From assembly GCA_035530275.1 (NCBI GenBank), contig DATKVC010000001.1, forward strand, positions 7,782-71,781: 64,000 nucleotides of DNA, in the 5' to 3' direction. The position numbers and the translations under genes were made by a program. Below, one piece after another: positions 60,890-64,000 of this stretch. This DNA is from CAIJMU01 sp035530275. GTDB lineage: Bacteria > Spirochaetota > Spirochaetia > Treponematales > Rectinemataceae. Numbering within the stretch: the first letter of the stretch is position 1; the number at the start of each line of letters is the position of its first letter. The notes under the pieces were generated by a model that made no database searches, was not told where the DNA came from, and saw nothing but the letters and a program-made list of their open reading frames with translations.

Positions 60890-63082
60890 GTGGGAGAAGA
60901 GAAAAAGTCCGAGGCAGGGGCCACGGGCCGGGCCTCGAGCGGCCGCGGGCCGAGCAACCGGGAGTGGTGGCCGAAGGGCCTCGATCTCGACATGCTGCAT
61001 CAGCATTCCTCGAAGTCCAATCCGATGGGTGAGGGTTTCGATTATCGCAAGGAGTTCCTGAGTCTCGATTATGCGGGCCTCAAGAAGGACCTCGCCGAAC
61101 TCATGACGAAATCGCAGGAGTGGTGGCCGGCCGACTTCGGCAACTACGGCCCCCTCTTCATCCGCATGGCCTGGCATTCGGCCGGGACCTACCGTTCGGG
61201 CGACGGACGAGGGGGCGGCGGCAGGGGAAGCCAGCGCTTCGCGCCCCTCAACAGCTGGCCGGACAACGTCAATCTCGACAAGGCACGCCGTCTCCTCTGG
61301 CCGATCAAGCAGAAGTACGGCCGCAAGATATCCTGGGCAGACCTCATGATCCTCGCGGGCAACGTGGCCCTCGAGACGATGGGCTTCAAGACCTTCGGTT
61401 TCGGCGGAGGGCGCGAGGACATCTGGGAGCCCGAAAAGGACCTGTACTGGGGCTCGGAGGCGGAGTGGCTCGGCGACAGGCGCCATACCGGGGAGCGGAA
61501 TCTCGAAAATCCCCTGGCGGCCGTCCAGATGGGGCTCATCTACGTCAATCCGGAGGGACCCAACGGCAATCCCGATCCCCTCCTCGCGGCCAGGGACATC
61601 CGCGAGACCTTCGCCCGAATGGCGATGAACGACGAGGAGACCGTCGCCCTCATCGTCGGCGGCCATTCCTTCGGCAAGACCCACGGAGCCGGCGCGCCGG
61701 GGCATGTCGGGCCCGAACCCGAGGCCGCCCCCATCGAGGAGCAGGGTCTGGGCTGGAAGAGCTCGTTCCGGAGCGGAAGGGGCGACGACACGATCGGCGG
61801 CGGCCCCGAGGTCACCTGGACGACGAGCCCGACCAAGTGGAGCGGCAACTTCCTCGAGAATCTCTTCGGCTACGAGTGGGAGCTCAGCACGAGCCCCGCC
61901 GGCGCCAAGCAATGGAAACCCAAGGGCGGGGCGGGAGCGGGGACTGTGCCCAAGGCACACGACCCCTCGAAGCGGGTCGAGCCGGGGATGCTTACCACCG
62001 ACCTCGCGCTTCGTTTCGATCCTATTTATGAGAAGATCAGCAGGCGCTTCCTGGAGCATCCCGATGAGTTGGCGGAGGCCTTCGCCAAAGCCTGGTTCAA
62101 ACTCACCCACCGCGACATGGGCCCCAGAGTGCGTTACCTCGGGCCCGAGGTGCCGAAGGAAGAACTCCTCTGGCAGGACCCCCTTCCCGCGGTGGACCAC
62201 AAGTTGATAGAAGCTGACGACATCGCTGGCCTCAAGGCCAGGGTCCTAGCCTCGGGACTCGGCGTCGCCCAACTCGTGGCGACGGCCTGGGCCGCGGCCT
62301 CGAGCTTTCGCGGCTCGGACAGGCGCGGAGGTGCCAACGGCGGCAGGATTCGCCTAGCGCCCCAGAAGGACTGGGAAGCGAACGAGCCGGCGAAACTCCA
62401 GAGGGTCCTCGGGATACTCGAAGGCATCAAGTCGACCTTCAACGCCTCGGCCTCGGCCGGCACGAAGATTTCCTTCGCCGACCTCGTCGTCCTCGCCGGC
62501 TGCGCAGGCGTCGAGGAGGGGGCGCGCAGGGCCGGCTACACCATAGTCGTGCCCTTCGCGCCGGGCCGCAGCGACGCCACGCAGGAGCAGACCGATCCGG
62601 TCTCCTTCGCCTTCCTCGAACCCAGGGCCGACGGCTTCAGGAACTACCAGAAGGCGCGCTATGCGATCCCGGCCGAGGAACTCCTCGTGGACAGGGCCCA
62701 GCTCCTCAGCCTCAGCGCGCCGGAGATGACCGTCCTCATAGGCGGCCTCCGCGTCCTCGGCGCCAATTACGGCGACAGCGAATACGGGGTCTTCACGGAG
62801 CGCCCTGGTATCCTCTCCACCGACTTCTTCGTGAACCTCCTCGACATGGACACGGAGTGGAAGGCGATCGATGAGGAACAGGGTCTCTTCGAGGGCAGAT
62901 CGCGCTCCACCGGGGAGAAACGATGGACGGCCACCCGCGTCGACCTCGTCTTCGGGTCGAACTCCCAGCTTCGGGCCCTGGCCGAGGTCTACGCCTCGGC
63001 CGATTCGGACGAGAAATTCCTCCGCGACTTCGTGTCGGCATGGGACAAGGTAATGCGTCTCGACCGCTTCGACCTGCGTTGA
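60890..63082 (+). CDS. katG: Catalase-peroxidase
   Basis: A bifunctional haem enzyme that removes hydrogen peroxide. 730 residues from GTG 60890, which has AAAGGGAG 8-9 bases upstream and gives the usual N-terminus (REWWPKGLDLDMLHQHS). The distal site is RMAWHSAGTYR (near residue 95), with the Trp of the Met-Tyr-Trp adduct. The adduct tyrosine is in MGLIYVNPEGPNGNPDP and the proximal histidine in VGGHSFGKTHGA (near 257). The C-terminal haemless domain is complete. Presence of KatG alongside an oxygen-independent reductase fits an anaerobe or microaerophile that meets oxygen. Confidence 0.96.
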   Translation: MGEEKKSEAGATGRASSGRGPSNREWWPKGLDLDMLHQHSSKSNPMGEGFDYRKEFLSLDYAGLKKDLAELMTKSQEWWPADFGNYGPLFIRMAWHSAGTYRSGDGRGGGGRGSQRFAPLNSWPDNVNLDKARRLLWPIKQKYGRKISWADLMILAGNVALETMGFKTFGFGGGREDIWEPEKDLYWGSEAEWLGDRRHTGERNLENPLAAVQMGLIYVNPEGPNGNPDPLLAARDIRETFARMAMNDEETVALIVGGHSFGKTHGAGAPGHVGPEPEAAPIEEQGLGWKSSFRSGRGDDTIGGGPEVTWTTSPTKWSGNFLENLFGYEWELSTSPAGAKQWKPKGGAGAGTVPKAHDPSKRVEPGMLTTDLALRFDPIYEKISRRFLEHPDELAEAFAKAWFKLTHRDMGPRVRYLGPEVPKEELLWQDPLPAVDHKLIEADDIAGLKARVLASGLGVAQLVATAWAAASSFRGSDRRGGANGGRIRLAPQKDWEANEPAKLQRVLGILEGIKSTFNASASAGTKISFADLVVLAGCAGVEEGARRAGYTIVVPFAPGRSDATQEQTDPVSFAFLEPRADGFRNYQKARYAIPAEELLVDRAQLLSLSAPEMTVLIGGLRVLGANYGDSEYGVFTERPGILSTDFFVNLLDMDTEWKAIDEEQGLFEGRSRSTGEKRWTATRVDLVFGSNSQLRALAEVYASADSDEKFLRDFVSAWDKVMRLDRFDLR

Positions 63083-63204
63083 AAAACAGGGAGCCGAGGG
63101 AAAGCAATGTTCCGATTAAGGAGCATTCCTCGGCCTCCCCTCGTCGATGGAGCTGGCGAAGGGGGCTGTCCCGCTGACGGTGGTCGACATCGAGGAATGG
63201 AGAC

Positions 63205-63702
63205 TCACGAATGTGCCTTGGCTATCGTGGCCAGATGCAAGAAAAGCGTCAGCGGGTACTCGGCGAAAGCCTCGAAACCATACTTCTGATAGAAGCCCTT
63301 CGCCTTCTCGTCGATAGCGTCCACAATCACTACGTAGAGCCCAACCTTCGTCGAAACCACCAGAGCTTTCTCCAAGGCCTGGCTGAGGAGCCATGCACCC
63401 ACGCCCTGCCCTTGGAACTTGGTATCAACTGCGAGCTTCGCGATACGGAATGCGGGAACAGGATAGCGTGGGAGCTTCGCACGAAGGGCTCCCGGCAATG
63501 ACCGAGCCTCGACCTGGGCGCTTGAAAGTGTCACATAGCCAACGACGCCCGCCTTCTCGTCCACGGCCACGAAGGTCTTGCCGATCGATAGGCGGTCGTT
63601 CTTCAAGGCGTAAAGCCGGAAGTAGTCGTTCAACTCGGGGTAGCCACAGTCGAAGGAGGCCTTCTGAAGAGTCTTCGAAACAGGGACAAGGGAAAGCTTC
63701 AC
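63205..63702 (-). CDS. GNAT-family acetyltransferase, TacT-type toxin
   Basis: A 165-residue GNAT N-acetyltransferase. The acetyl-CoA loop is KFQGQGVGAWLL, preceded by RIAKLAVD and followed by the closing YQKYGFEAF. The N-terminal FDCGYPELNDYFRLYA is characteristic of TacT/AtaT-like toxins that acetylate charged tRNA. It overlaps the stop of the DUF1778-type gene by 4 bases, the usual TacAT order. Confidence 0.9.
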   Translation of the reverse strand: MKLSLVPVSKTLQKASFDCGYPELNDYFRLYALKNDRLSIGKTFVAVDEKAGVVGYVTLSSAQVEARSLPGALRAKLPRYPVPAFRIAKLAVDTKFQGQGVGAWLLSQALEKALVVSTKVGLYVVIVDAIDEKAKGFYQKYGFEAFAEYPLTLFLHLATIAKAHS

Positions 63703-63980
63703 GCCCCCCGTCTCCGCCCCTCGGCGAAGAGCTTCCGCAACGCGGCATTCGGCTCGGGCGGGACCGCGAGGGCGGCAAAGAAAGTATCGCGATCGGTGTC
63801 CCGCAGAGTGATGGTCTCGATGGCGCGAAGCTCCGCCTTGGCCTTCTCCAGGGCAGAATCCAGGAGGTACGCGGATATGGAGATATGGCGAAGCTGGGCC
63901 GCACGCTCGATCACGGCCTTGGCCTCGGCGTCCGTCCTGATATCGATGCGCTCGTCTCGAATGGTCGCTGGCTTCGGCAT
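63699..63980 (-). CDS. DUF1778-family antitoxin (TacA type)
   Basis: A 93-residue ribbon-helix-helix protein (ERIDIRTDAEAKAVIERAAQL, ISISAYLLDSALEKA) of the DUF1778 family that neutralises GNAT toxins and represses the operon. The C-terminal tail (ALRKLFAEGRRRG) would contact the toxin. CGGAGG lies 6 bases before ATG 63980. Only 20 bases of upstream sequence are in the window, so the operator is not visible. Confidence 0.9.
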   Translation of the reverse strand: MPKPATIRDERIDIRTDAEAKAVIERAAQLRHISISAYLLDSALEKAKAELRAIETITLRDTDRDTFFAALAVPPEPNAALRKLFAEGRRRGA

Positions 63981-64000
63981 ATCATCCTCCGGGCGCCAAG

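Overview
This is a GC-rich (roughly 60-65% by eye), densely coded bacterial chromosome segment, most likely from an uncultured or free-living spirochaete (Spirochaetia/Spirochaetales). The lineage signals are a FlaA filament-sheath protein (46846-47979), a FliG homologue directly behind a zinc-dependent phospholipase C-like gene, a MptE/DUF115 motility-accessory-type protein, and a radical-SAM/SPASM protein of the spirochaete-restricted 'spiro-SPASM' type. I see no phage, plasmid or CRISPR signature. Accessory content is limited to two toxin-antitoxin pairs, a Uma2-type nuclease and short structured repeats.

Layout. 1-5.5 kb: metH (cut by the left edge), an MFS transporter and an arsC-acr3 arsenic pair. 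5.8-11.2 kb: a PrpF-family isomerase, a tripartite tricarboxylate transporter (tctC-tctB-tctA, with a terminator-like attenuator after tctC) and a LysR regulator. 11.3-15.3 kb: an ArsR-type regulator divergent from a five-gene run (thioredoxin-like, ArsP-type permease, patatin, carboxymuconolactone-decarboxylase-like, TSUP permease). 15.3-19.6 kb: uxuA, uvrB, htrA. 19.7-31.7 kb: Zn-PLC-like protein, fliG, PduO-type adenosyltransferase (antisense), M16C peptidase, a TPR-GAF-GGDEF cyclase, a SurA/PpiD-like chaperone and an MptE-like protein. 31.7-37.5 kb: lepA, then a sulfur/redox run (glutaredoxin, ferredoxin-thioredoxin reductase catalytic subunit, cysteine desulfurase, thiI) and Uma2. 37.5-41.5 kb: dipeptidase, flavodoxin-fold reductase, mazEF, a damaged secreted protein, thioredoxin and a divergent AhpD-like protein. 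41.5-48 kb: a two-component pair (7TMR-DISM kinase and receiver-SpoIIE phosphatase), tRNA-Glu(TTC), a RelA-TPR fusion and flaA. 48-56.5 kb: a tightly overlapping seven-gene operon (spiro-SPASM, glycosyltransferase-like, SpsF, SpsG-methyltransferase, ATP-grasp, amidase, GerMN). 56.5-64 kb: class II ribonucleotide reductase nrdJ with two NrdR-box-like sites, a structured repeat block, katG and a tacAT-type toxin-antitoxin pair.

Two themes stand out. The first is motility and envelope: FliG, FlaA, MptE-like, amidase and the SPASM/Sps operon, which could build and attach a nonulosonate-like sugar. The second is thiol/metalloid redox: ArsC, Acr3, ArsP, two thioredoxins, glutaredoxin, FTR, two AhpD-fold proteins and KatG.

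The most unusual signal is at the 3' end of nrdJ. A 108-bp unit is tandemly duplicated there. Each unit carries codons for the same C-terminal residues (T-C-G-S-T-T-G-C-S-stop) written with almost entirely different synonymous codons. Each is followed by two hairpins whose stems differ between copies but remain perfectly paired. A related double hairpin follows lepA.
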